Below are positions 1-5,652 of a DNA stretch of 6,411 bases, one piece after another (within the stretch, counting starts at the first letter, position 1; every line of letters begins with the position of its first letter). Origin of the DNA: Coleofasciculus sp. S288 (GTDB lineage: Bacteria > Cyanobacteriota > Cyanobacteriia > Cyanobacteriales > Coleofasciculaceae); assembly GCA_020216575.1 (NCBI GenBank), contig JAIUYC010000239.1:1-6411 (forward strand). The letters run 5' to 3'. The position numbers and the translations under genes are program-made. Under the pieces are notes generated by a model. That model had not been told where the DNA came from. It saw only the letters and a program-made list of their open reading frames with translations, and searched no databases.

Positions 1-1
1 A

Positions 2-1837
2 GACGAACTTGAGAAAAAATTTATTCATGCGAGTATTGAAGATCGCGATCGCTCGGAACAAGAGAAACTAGAAAGGGAAATTGATGCGAGTATTGCTGAA
101 TCAAAACGCCGTTTTGATTCCAACAATAAACTTGATGCATTAGTACACCTAATCGAGACAGGAAAACAGCAAGAAAAAAATCTAGAAAGGCATGAATATT
201 CCAGGCTTAGATTCTTGGTTATGCTTGGACAGGTATTTAGCGAACTGGCAGAATACAACAGTATTAATGCAGATGATGAAGTAACTAGTGTAAGTTGGAA
301 CTCATTTAATAAAATTATCGCTTCAGCTAGTTCTGGAGGACTAATCAAAATTTGGAGTGAAAATGGTCTTCTTATAGAGGAGATAAACGCCACTGAGAGA
401 GCAATCGGTGATTTAACTTTCAGTTCAGATGGAAAATTTATGGCTTCAGCTAGTTCTGATGGGAATATTCAACTTTGGGAGATATCAATCAATACAGATA
501 CGAAAAACGAGAAAAAGTTTACATTTTCAAAACCACATATACTTCGGGGACATCTAGACGGAGTTAACAGTATAAGTTTTAGCCCAGGAGACGTAAATTG
601 TAATCTAAAGGACGAAATTATTCTTGCTTCTGTTAGTCAGGACAATAATGTAATGCTTTGGAACCGCAAGGGAACCGCAGTAAAAACATTAAAAGGTCAT
701 AAAGATTTTGTTAAATGTGTAGCGTTTAGTCCAGATGGCAAAATGATCGCCTCTGGAGATTTTAAGGGGGTTGTAATAATTTGGAGTCGTAATGGCGAAC
801 TTCTTCAAAGGATTGAAGCTCATAATGAGACGGTCACATCAATAAATTTCTGCCCCGATAGTAAAGTCCTAGTTTCAAGTAGCCGTGATAAGCATATTAA
901 GTTCTGGAACACGAATGGAGAGTCGGCTGGTCAATTACCATTACACCAACAGGATAGAGAAGTTCTGTACGTTACTTTTAGCTTTGATGGTAGATTGATG
1001 GCTTCGACTGACATAGGTGGCAACATTAAACTCTGGTTTAAGAATGAAAAACAATGGTCAGAGAAAAGTAAACTAATGAGAACTTTTAAGCATGAAAAAG
1101 AAGTGCCAAAGGTCAGCTTTAGCAAAGATGGCAAAAGACTGATATCTTGTAGCCACGACAAGACCATCAAATTTTGGAATTGTTTTAGCAAATTTGATGG
1201 GTATGACAATGGCAAATTCCAAGGGTATACCGATTGGATTACGTCGATCGAATTCAATGTAGATGATAAAACTATTACTACAGCAAGTGAAGATGGAACT
1301 GTAAAGGTTTGGAACTATGAGGGTAAATTATTACCGACTCGTAGCAATCATAACGATGAAAGTTATACTGCGGCAAAATCCAGTCAAAACAGTAAATTTA
1401 TTGCTCTTAGTCATGATGGTAAAATGACTGCTACCGTTGATCAAAATGAAAATGCATACGAAATTAAGCTTGAGAATCGCCTTGATGACCAATTTCAGAA
1501 GGGTATTAGTAGCGCCAAATTCTCTATTCTCGATTTAAAGTTTAGCCAATCTGATAAAACAATCATCTTGATTAGCCGGGATTATATAGAGCTTTTGAAG
1601 TCAGAGGATTTATCAAAATCAAAATCTATTCAATTAGGCAGTGACAGAGCTAATGGATATATTTCTGCTGCACGTTTGAGTTCAGATTGGAGCAAGATAG
1701 CCGTGGCATACTTTGGAACAAATGATGGTCATCAAGAGATAAATAGGATAAGGTTGTGGAATTTAGATTTGAAGGAAGCCTTAAAGGAAGCCGAACTTTA
1801 TGTCCAAAGCTACCAAAATTCAAAAACTCCAAATTAA
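2..1837 (+). CDS. WD40-repeat protein, C-terminal part (5' end off window), probably STAND/NLR-like
   Basis: The reading frame is already open at base 2, so the first in-frame start-like codons (TTG 215, ATG 221) are internal and the gene begins upstream. The visible 611 residues start with a charged helical segment (about 1-70) containing SNNKLDALVHLIETGKQ. In cyanobacterial proteins this kind of linker usually joins a NACHT/AAA-type NTPase to WD40 repeats. Eight good blades follow, each with SFSPDGK-like and IKLWN/IKFWN-like motifs; the closing Trp residues are near 118, 159, 220, 261, 302, 345, 392 and 437. Residues about 445-570 are degenerate, and a last LWNLDL sits at 584-589. Such propellers are protein-interaction or sensing platforms, usually cytoplasmic. 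The WD40 assignment is directly visible. The NTPase half is inferred, and the effector domain, if any, cannot be seen. The frame ends with TAA at 1835. Confidence 0.93.
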   Translation, partial: DELEKKFIHASIEDRDRSEQEKLEREIDASIAESKRRFDSNNKLDALVHLIETGKQQEKNLERHEYSRLRFLVMLGQVFSELAEYNSINADDEVTSVSWNSFNKIIASASSGGLIKIWSENGLLIEEINATERAIGDLTFSSDGKFMASASSDGNIQLWEISINTDTKNEKKFTFSKPHILRGHLDGVNSISFSPGDVNCNLKDEIILASVSQDNNVMLWNRKGTAVKTLKGHKDFVKCVAFSPDGKMIASGDFKGVVIIWSRNGELLQRIEAHNETVTSINFCPDSKVLVSSSRDKHIKFWNTNGESAGQLPLHQQDREVLYVTFSFDGRLMASTDIGGNIKLWFKNEKQWSEKSKLMRTFKHEKEVPKVSFSKDGKRLISCSHDKTIKFWNCFSKFDGYDNGKFQGYTDWITSIEFNVDDKTITTASEDGTVKVWNYEGKLLPTRSNHNDESYTAAKSSQNSKFIALSHDGKMTATVDQNENAYEIKLENRLDDQFQKGISSAKFSILDLKFSQSDKTIILISRDYIELLKSEDLSKSKSIQLGSDRANGYISAARLSSDWSKIAVAYFGTNDGHQEINRIRLWNLDLKEALKEAELYVQSYQNSKTPN

Positions 1838-1919
1838 TTTTAGATATACCCTATTCCGTTCACTGATAAAGCTGGTTTCTTAAATCGACTCGTCTAACTA
1901 CTTAGGGACATTTCATTTT
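1838..1919 (+). other. Short spacer between the WD40 gene and the peptidoglycan-binding gene
   Basis: This 82-bp AT-rich gap has no convincing terminator. A TTCACT (1859-1864) followed 16 bases later by TAAATC is a weak promoter candidate. AGGGA at 1904-1908 is the only Shine-Dalgarno-like stretch, and it lies 11 bases before the ATG. Co-transcription of the two flanking genes is therefore possible but not shown. Confidence 0.35.
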
Positions 1920-3269
1920 ATGGAAACACTAGCCTTCCTTGACCTCGCTCTTGCCTACGAAGATCCGAACCCATCTCCTAATCTGAGATTTAAAGATACT
2001 GACCTTAGAGCAGCGAGTTCTGTTGCAATGGGTTTTATTGCATCGGGGATAGTTGCAAGTACGCTGACTTACGCTGATGCTGCACGAGCAACTCTCTACT
2101 ACGGAAGCAGAGGTTCTGATGTTGCAAAGCTTCAGGAAGCACTTGGGAACATTCCTGTTGATGGTATATTTGGTCGTGAAACCTTAGCCAGACTTAAATC
2201 TTACCAAGCTAAGAAAGGTCTCATGGTTGACGGCATTGCTGGGCCTGAAACCTTGTCAAGTTTGGGATGGTCTAGTCCATCAAAAAATTCACAGGGTCAA
2301 GATGTAGGCATTGGAAAAGGGCAGGATGAACCAGAGCAATATGGCAAATTACACTTGATTAATGACACTCCCTACATGGCGATCGTTCTTCTGTATGAGC
2401 CTGGGAACGAGCATTCTTCTAGATACGCATATATTCCTCCTTGTTACCAGAGAACACTTCTTGACACTTACAGTAGTTCATGGAAAGTTAGCTTTAACCA
2501 AAGTAAGAAGTTTTCGATTGCTGAAAAATCCGATCGGAAGAATAATGTTTTTGAAGTTAAGCTATCTAAGCTAAGTCAAGAGGATACACAACTTTGTGAG
2601 TACGATGATTCAAGAGATTTGAAAGCAAAGCCAGTAAGATTAGATTGGCTAGACTCTGTAGCACGATTGACTGACAGATTACGAATTGATGAGATAGCTA
2701 AATCTAATTTTGATAATTTATTTGCTGCTCCCCGGGTATTCTCACGTTTATTCTCTCAGATGCCAGATAAAGAGAAGAAAACTCTAGCTGGGGAAGGACA
2801 AGATGTTGAGGACGCTACAAATGTAATTATAGGTCGTTTGGTTCGACAAGACAATGTTGTTTCCGATCCACATCCTTATTTATATAAAGACGTAGGAAAT
2901 AAATTAAGAATGAAGTATATTGAAGGCGAATTAGACCTAAATAATCCTTACGATCCAGACAAAGGGATAAACACATATTTGAAAAAATGGCAAGATGACT
3001 GCGAAAAAATCAGCCTTGATGTAGATCTAACCTATGAGTTGATTTATAAAATAGAATACTATCTTGAGAAAAGCATACAGGTAGAGGAGGAAATAACTAA
3101 GCATTTAGACACAATAAATCCAAATCCAGCTTCACCTACTGGTAGTGCTGAAGATACTGAAAATGCTGAAGCTCTGAGGTCAGAAATATGCAAATTTGCA
3201 CAACGTCAGCATCCAATTTTCGTTAATTCTGGTACTCAATCTCAAAGAATCCCTAAGAAGTGCATTTGA
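1920..3269 (+). CDS. Peptidoglycan-binding domain protein with N-terminal membrane/signal segment
   Basis: The product has 449 residues. It starts METLAFLDLALAYEDP, an N-terminus I recognise from cyanobacterial peptidoglycan-binding proteins, which supports the ATG at 1920. A hydrophobic stretch at about 31-50 ends in an Ala-rich region with a possible signal-peptidase site near ADAARA (52-57). Residues 58-117 form a PG_binding_1 domain: GSRGSDVAKLQEAL, then VDGIFGRETLARLKSYQ and VDGIAGPETL, the usual doubled DGxxGxxT pattern. Residues 143-220 (LHLINDTPYMAIVLLYEPG... YIPPCYQRTLLDTY) look like a separate beta-rich domain that I cannot name. Residues 221-449 are charged and helical, without recognised motifs, and include four of the five Cys residues. 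No lytic catalytic domain is seen, so a cell-wall anchoring or sensing role is more likely than an enzyme. It probably acts in the envelope. The domain call is firm; the function is not. Confidence 0.9.
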   Translation: METLAFLDLALAYEDPNPSPNLRFKDTDLRAASSVAMGFIASGIVASTLTYADAARATLYYGSRGSDVAKLQEALGNIPVDGIFGRETLARLKSYQAKKGLMVDGIAGPETLSSLGWSSPSKNSQGQDVGIGKGQDEPEQYGKLHLINDTPYMAIVLLYEPGNEHSSRYAYIPPCYQRTLLDTYSSSWKVSFNQSKKFSIAEKSDRKNNVFEVKLSKLSQEDTQLCEYDDSRDLKAKPVRLDWLDSVARLTDRLRIDEIAKSNFDNLFAAPRVFSRLFSQMPDKEKKTLAGEGQDVEDATNVIIGRLVRQDNVVSDPHPYLYKDVGNKLRMKYIEGELDLNNPYDPDKGINTYLKKWQDDCEKISLDVDLTYELIYKIEYYLEKSIQVEEEITKHLDTINPNPASPTGSAEDTENAEALRSEICKFAQRQHPIFVNSGTQSQRIPKKCI

Positions 3270-3295
3270 GCGCGATCGCTATTAAGACTATAAAT

Positions 3296-3319
3296 GGAAC
3301 TGCTGATGCCGCAGGTTCC
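3296..3319 (+). terminator. Bulged hairpin downstream of the peptidoglycan-binding gene, weak terminator candidate
   Basis: GGAAC and TGC (3296-3303) pair with GCA and GTTCC (3311-3319), with one bulged G at 3314 and a 7-base loop. It starts 27 bases after the stop codon. There is no T-run after it, so it may only be an RNA end-protecting stem. Confidence 0.3.
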
Positions 3320-3464
3320 TGGCGTTTCGTTGGTGTAAGCTACTTATTTTTATAGCCCAACTGAAGAGGCTGTACTTAACTAGAGCGATCGCACTCTCGG
3401 CAAGCCGTAAAATCATTAAGGAAAAAGCACCCAAGAACAAGACATTGACAAGGTGTAGATTTGG

Positions 3465-3495
3465 GCGATTCCCTGCGGGATCGCTTTGCTTCACG
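3465..3495 (-). repeat. REP-like hairpin element, left copy (minus orientation)
   Basis: GCGAT-T-CCC, a TGC loop and GGGATCGC form a stem of 8 pairs with one bulged T. A TTTGCTTCACG tail follows. Its reverse complement matches 4765-4795 at 28 of 31 positions. This GAAGC-AAGC...CCCG-AGGG...ATCGC style of repeat is common between cyanobacterial genes. Confidence 0.7.
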
Positions 3496-3498
3496 ACG

Positions 3499-3590
3499 TC
3501 TGCCTAATTCCCATTACGCGATCGCTCCCATCACATCAATACAATCTGACACAAGCGATCGCCCTCTATTATCATCAGTGTGCGATCGTT
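3499..3590 (+). repeat. Copy A of an 84-94 bp HIP1-containing repeat
   Basis: The unit begins TCTGCCTAATTCCCA and contains HIP1 at 3518 and 3555, plus a degenerate HIP1 (GCGATCGT) at 3582. The 55-bp core 3534-3588 differs from copy B (4592-4646) at only 3 positions. A partial next unit (TCTGCTTA...) starts at 3591 and runs to about 3622, so this was probably also a tandem array. Confidence 0.75.
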
Positions 3591-3676
3591 TCTGCTTACT
3601 CTTACGAGCGATCGCATCCCTCTAAATTTTCTTTTCGTCCAAGACACGATTAGCCCTACTATTGTAACTTAATGTT

Positions 3677-3700
3677 TGGTTAAGACATGAAACTTAACCA
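3677..3700. repeat. Stem-loop with perfect 8-bp arms
   Basis: TGGTTAAG (3677-3684) and CTTAACCA (3693-3700) are perfect reverse complements around an 8-base loop. It lies 114 bases beyond the stop codon of the minus-strand operon. It could shape that transcript's 3' end, but neither strand shows a following T-run. Confidence 0.5.
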
Positions 3701-3724
3701 CCAGAAAAGAGCGATCGCTAGTCT

Positions 3725-3753
3725 TGTAGCGACAGTCTTAAAAGGAATGCGAT
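3725..3753 (+). repeat. 29-bp direct repeat, left copy
   Basis: Identical over 29 bases to 4450-4478. It begins TGTAGCGACAGTC and ends GAATGCGAT. A HIP1 site lies 6 bases before it in each copy, and the similarity continues loosely into the following GCTNNTGTA. The two copies lie either side of the DUF4160/DUF2442 pair, in the same orientation. Confidence 0.8.
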
Positions 3754-3813
3754 CGCTTATGTATGATGGTTGGTAAACGTGCGATCGCGATTACGAATAA
3801 TACAAAAACCGAG

Positions 3814-4095
3814 TTACCATCCGGAGAGCGTAACTGAGCGATCGCCTTCTGCCACCGTCACGCCATTCTTCCAAAGCTCATACTCACTCAGATCGATATC
3901 TTCATTCCACACAATCCCGTACCCCCCTTGCTCAACCTTAAAGTTCTTGAAAAATGCAGGTTGACGCAGTGGAGCAAACATGGGATTTTCCCAAAGATGG
4001 AAAATATCATATTTCTTGATTTCTTGATTGGTAAATTCAACCAACAAGGTGCGATCGTTAATTGCTTTTGCCTTGTAAATCCGAGGGCATTTCAT
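3814..4095 (-). CDS. DUF2442 family protein
   Basis: The product has 93 residues and matches the DUF2442 pattern throughout. It starts MKCPRI, then LLVEFTNQEIKKYDI, then the MFAPLRQPAFFKNFKVEQ block, and finally GIVWNEDIDLSEYELWKNG, the family signature. It is the second gene of a minus-strand pair; its ATG (4095) lies 12 bases after the DUF4160 stop codon, so co-transcription is very likely. Upstream of the ATG there is only a weak GAGTGA. Members are small soluble proteins that often sit beside DUF4160, and the pair has the size and layout of a toxin-antitoxin module. That role is inferred here. A perfect HIP1 octamer (3838-3845) is embedded in the last codons, after the conserved domain, where it encodes part of EGDRS. 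The family call is firm and the biochemical role unknown. Confidence 0.93.
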   Translation of the reverse strand: MKCPRIYKAKAINDRTLLVEFTNQEIKKYDIFHLWENPMFAPLRQPAFFKNFKVEQGGYGIVWNEDIDLSEYELWKNGVTVAEGDRSVTLSGW

Positions 4096-4107
4096 ACTAT
4101 TTTCACT

Positions 4108-4356
4108 CTACTTTAGAGGAGGTAGTTTACGAAACTCTTGAGTATTCCACATCTGTAAAAGATCTTGCTGGTATAAAGTTGCCCACTCTAGAACTAATTT
4201 CTGAGCGCGAATTGGTAGATCTCCTTCAATGATTTCCAGTGATTCAATGCTCACTAATGCATTGTATTCACCATAGATTGCATGAAAATGAGGTGGAGGG
4301 TGATCCCCAAAAAACACCTTAATCACAATTCCATAGAACCTTGCAATCTCTGGCAT
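4108..4356 (-). CDS. DUF4160 family protein
   Basis: The product has 82 residues when started at the ATG at 4356, giving MPEIARFYGIVI, the standard start of this family. A TTG at 4371 would add five residues but does not match the family. Diagnostic parts are FFGDHPPPHFHAIYGEY (histidine- and proline-rich, about 15-31), then the acidic EIIEGDLPIRAQKLVLEWA block (about 42-60) and a short tail ending LPPLK. The conserved HPPPHFH cluster could bind metal or catalyse something, but no activity is evident from sequence. It is first in the operon with DUF2442. A small, possibly toxic partner in a two-gene module is a reasonable inference, not a demonstrated function. An extended -10 box lies about 34-42 bases upstream, which suits the ATG start. 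Confidence 0.93.
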   Translation of the reverse strand: MPEIARFYGIVIKVFFGDHPPPHFHAIYGEYNALVSIESLEIIEGDLPIRAQKLVLEWATLYQQDLLQMWNTQEFRKLPPLK

Positions 4357-4389
4357 AATTGATTTAAGCAAAACTATTGATTTACCCTA

Positions 4390-4398
4390 ATTTTATCA
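4390..4398 (-). promoter_or_regulatory. Extended -10 box candidate for the DUF4160/DUF2442 operon
   Basis: Read on the minus strand, the bases are TGATAAAAT, which fits TGn-TATAAT with one change. No good -35 lies at the usual distance, as is common for extended -10 promoters. Transcription would start near 4383, leaving a leader of about 27 bases before the ATG at 4356. Confidence 0.35.
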
Positions 4399-4449
4399 AA
4401 GCCTGCATTGTAGTAAGAGATAGAATTTGTAAAGTGCGATCGCTCATCA

Positions 4450-4478
4450 TGTAGCGACAGTCTTAAAAGGAATGCGAT
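4450..4478 (+). repeat. 29-bp direct repeat, right copy
   Basis: Identical over 29 bases to 3725-3753, again 6 bases after a HIP1 octamer (4436-4443). The following base differs (GCGATTGC instead of GCGATCGC). The copy lies in the upstream region of the DUF4160/DUF2442 pair. Confidence 0.8.
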
Positions 4479-4493
4479 TGCTCGTGTAGGACG

Positions 4494-4510
4494 GGGAGCA
4501 AGAGGCTCCC
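4494..4510. repeat. GC-rich hairpin with a third complementary arm
   Basis: GGGAGC (4494-4499), loop AAGAG, then GCTCCC (4505-4510) form a perfect 6-bp stem. A further GCTCCCC at 4533-4539 can pair instead with GGGGAGC at 4493-4499, so two alternative folds are possible. No coding sequence surrounds it. Confidence 0.5.
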
Positions 4511-4566
4511 ACCATCTTTGTCGCAACCAGTGGCTCCCCAACTCAAAAGCGATCCGCGATCGCACC

Positions 4567-4650
4567 TCTGCCTAATTCCCACTATGCTCCCCATCAATGC
4601 AATCTGACACAAGCGATCGCACTCTACTATCATCAGTGTGCGATCGCACC
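4567..4650 (+). repeat. Copy B of the 84-94 bp HIP1-containing repeat (tandem with C)
   Basis: This 84-bp unit begins TCTGCCTAATTCCCACT and has HIP1 at 4613 and 4640. Its core, 4592-4646, matches copy A at 52 of 55 positions and copy C at 51 of 55. It lacks the first HIP1 of A and C, which accounts for its shorter length. Confidence 0.8.
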
Positions 4651-4744
4651 TCTGCTTAATTGCCACTAGGCGATCGCTCCCTCAACATCAATGCAATCTG
4701 AGACAAGCGATCGCCCTCTATTATCATCAGTTTGCGATCGCACA
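4651..4744 (+). repeat. Copy C of the 84-94 bp HIP1-containing repeat (tandem with B)
   Basis: This 94-bp unit directly follows copy B. It starts TCTGCTTAATTGCCACT and has HIP1 at 4670, 4707 and 4734. A truncated next unit (TCTGCTTAATTCCCACTATG) starts at 4745 and runs into the REP-like hairpin. Confidence 0.8.
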
Positions 4745-4764
4745 TCTGCTTAATTCCCACTATG

Positions 4765-4795
4765 CGTGAAGCGAAGCTATCCCGTAGGGAATCGC
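4765..4795 (+). repeat. REP-like hairpin element, right copy (plus orientation)
   Basis: CGTGAAGCGAAGC leads into a stem in which CCC (4781-4783) pairs with GGG (4787-4789), extended outward by partly paired GCTAT and ATCGC. It is the inverted counterpart of 3465-3495, with 3 mismatches in 31. Confidence 0.7.
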
Positions 4796-4902
4796 ACCCT
4801 CACCTCGTCAAGCTGATACGGAAAGTGATCGCTCAGCAAGCCTTAGAGCAACTACCAGACAGTTAGAGCAACTTCGGTCATAATCTATCAGGGGAAACTT
4901 TC

Positions 4903-4948
4903 CACCAATTATGATGTAATCATACTCTTTGATTGGTGTAAATATTAC
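4903..4948 (+). promoter_or_regulatory. Nested dyads, operator candidate for the three-gene cassette
   Basis: CACCAAT (4903-4909) and ATTGGTG (4932-4938) are perfect inverted arms. Inside them ATGAT-GTA-ATCAT (4911-4923) is a second perfect dyad. Just after, GTAA-ATA-TTAC (4938-4948) is a third. They overlap or flank the promoter-like boxes, which would suit binding by a small regulator such as an autoregulating antidote protein. That role is inferred. Confidence 0.4.
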
Positions 4949-4956
4949 CCTATATT
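4929..4956 (+). promoter_or_regulatory. Sigma70-type promoter candidate for the three-gene cassette
   Basis: TTGATT (4929-4934) and TATATT (4951-4956) resemble -35 and -10 boxes and are 16 bases apart. Transcription would start near 4963. That is downstream of the TTG at 4955, so it favours translation from the ATG at 5012. Confidence 0.4.
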
Positions 4957-5011
4957 GCGAACTTGTAGAACGTCGCGACGCGACCAATGGTTTAGCTTGC
5001 TGAGTCAGTCA

Positions 5012-5287
5012 ATGGAAGCTTGGGATTTTTGCCGCAGATGGTTCAATGCTACAGAACAAGAGCAGGAAGCCAGAGGCTACAAAGCTCGCTGTAATGAACT
5101 TCTAGTCAAGGTTTTGGGAGTCAACATCGACGCTGTGAAGCGTTGGGGGTCACGTTTTGAAAAAATGCCGGAATACCATAAACGCACCTTGTCCTATGCC
5201 GATACGTTAAGGGAGGTAATCGAGGCAACTGGCAAAAACGAAGACTTTTTAGTCGATGTATTAGAACGGCTCAAGAATAAAAGCTAA
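5012..5287 (+). CDS. Small unknown protein with possible helix-turn-helix, first gene of cassette
   Basis: The product has 91 residues from the ATG at 5012. The frame is also open upstream to a TTG at 4955 (19 more residues), but a promoter-like -10 box overlaps that codon and the codons near it are unusual, so I prefer the ATG. No good Shine-Dalgarno is seen for either start. The protein is soluble and helical, beginning MEAWDFCRRWFNATEQEQEA. Residues about 28-50 (NELLVKVLGVNIDAVKRWGS) read like a helix-turn-helix, with a Gly at the turn and a Trp/Arg-rich second helix. A helical C-terminus ends DVLERLKNKS. I recall similar cyanobacterial hypothetical proteins but no assigned function. It is followed on the same strand, after 98 bases, by the next cassette gene. 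Coding is likely; DNA binding is a guess. Confidence 0.75.
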   Translation: MEAWDFCRRWFNATEQEQEARGYKARCNELLVKVLGVNIDAVKRWGSRFEKMPEYHKRTLSYADTLREVIEATGKNEDFLVDVLERLKNKS

Positions 5288-5385
5288 AAATATAGGTTGA
5301 ATATTTACACTGAATTACTTGCGGATCTCAGGCTGGAAGTCGTATTTTTTGCATATCAAGCTGAAAGAGGAAAAGTTTTACCCAA

Positions 5386-5640
5386 ATGGCTCAAGAATTC
5401 CTACCCAATCCCAGCCAAGAGCCAATATCTACCACCTCCAGTGAAAAGCCAGAGCAAGCCCCTCCTGATAGAGAACTGCTCAAACACATCTTGATTGGCT
5501 CTCCCAAGGTTGTGAGACGTGCGATTCACAATCTGCACGTTCGCGGCTATGCTGAAGCGACAGCGTGGAGTCCTCTCCAACCTACAGCTAACCCCCGTGA
5601 GGTTATTAGTGTTTTGATGCGATATGTTGTTCGAGAATAG
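5386..5640 (+). CDS. Small unknown protein, second gene of cassette
   Basis: The product has 84 residues from the ATG at 5386. AGAGG (5366-5370) is a distant Shine-Dalgarno candidate, 15 bases away. The first 30 residues are Pro-, Ser- and Glu-rich and probably disordered. The rest is compact: LLKHILIGSPKVVRRAI then HNLHVRGYAEATAWSPLQP, then NPREVISVLMRYVVRE. The SPKVVRRAIHNLHVRGYAEA part has the look of a small helical or winged-helix fold, and I recall related cyanobacterial hypothetical proteins, but I cannot name a family. The stop TAG (5638-5640) overlaps the ribosome-binding site of the next gene, so the two are very likely translationally coupled. Coding is well supported; function unknown. 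Confidence 0.78.
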   Translation: MAQEFLPNPSQEPISTTSSEKPEQAPPDRELLKHILIGSPKVVRRAIHNLHVRGYAEATAWSPLQPTANPREVISVLMRYVVRE

Positions 5641-5645
5641 GGAAG
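5639..5645 (+). promoter_or_regulatory. Ribosome-binding site that decides the antidote-like gene start
   Basis: AGGGAAG overlaps the last bases of the upstream TAG stop codon and sits 7 bases before the ATG at 5653. This supports ATG over the GTG at 5647 and suggests translational coupling. Confidence 0.6.
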
Positions 5646-5652
5646 CGTGAAA

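Larger units (their letters stand above)
3270..3813. other. Non-coding, HIP1- and repeat-rich intergenic region
   Basis: No convincing gene lies in these 544 bases. Perfect GCGATCGC copies start at 3272, 3385, 3518, 3555, 3608, 3711, 3749 and 3781. The stretch also holds a bulged hairpin after the upstream gene, a REP-like hairpin, one copy of an 84-94 bp repeat, a perfect 8-bp-arm stem-loop, and the left copy of a 29-bp direct repeat. These are listed separately. Confidence 0.8.
4381..5011. other. Non-coding, HIP1- and repeat-rich region upstream of the three-gene cassette
   Basis: No convincing gene is present. Perfect HIP1 octamers start at 4436, 4556, 4613, 4640, 4670, 4707 and 4734. The stretch carries the right copy of the 29-bp repeat, a GC-rich hairpin, two tandem copies of the 84-94 bp unit, a REP-like hairpin and, from about 4900, an AT-rich promoter-like region. 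CGTCGCGACG at 4971-4980 is a perfect 10-bp palindrome. Confidence 0.75.

Noticed and set aside
931..1257. A 108-residue minus-strand ORF inside the WD40 gene
   Set aside because: It is the antisense shadow of a clear WD40 coding region and has no family features.
3288..3494. A 68-residue minus-strand ORF
   Set aside because: It runs through HIP1 and the REP-like repeat; its composition fits translated intergenic repeat, with no domain or start signal.
4374..4666. Two overlapping minus-strand ORFs of 63 and 67 residues
   Set aside because: Both are translations of HIP1-bearing repeats (RCDR and RSRIAF motifs come from GCGATCGC).
3499..4744. Regularly spaced repeats suggesting a CRISPR array
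   Set aside because: The units are 84-94 bp, with similar sequence throughout and no unique spacers, and no cas genes are nearby. It is a tandem intergenic repeat.
4762..4866. A 34-residue + ORF starting MREAKLSRRE, ending ALEQLPDS
   Set aside because: Its first third is the translated REP-like hairpin and it has no ribosome-binding site. The tail looks faintly coding but is too short to support a gene.
4938..4948. Possible NtcA box (GTA...TAC)
   Set aside because: The spacing is GTA-N5-TAC; NtcA sites need N8. It was kept only as a general dyad.
5297..5494. A 65-residue + frame starting with TTG and overlapping the 84-residue gene
   Set aside because: Its last two thirds are the shadow of the 5386-5640 gene in another frame, it has no ribosome-binding site, and its early part shows no recognisable domain.
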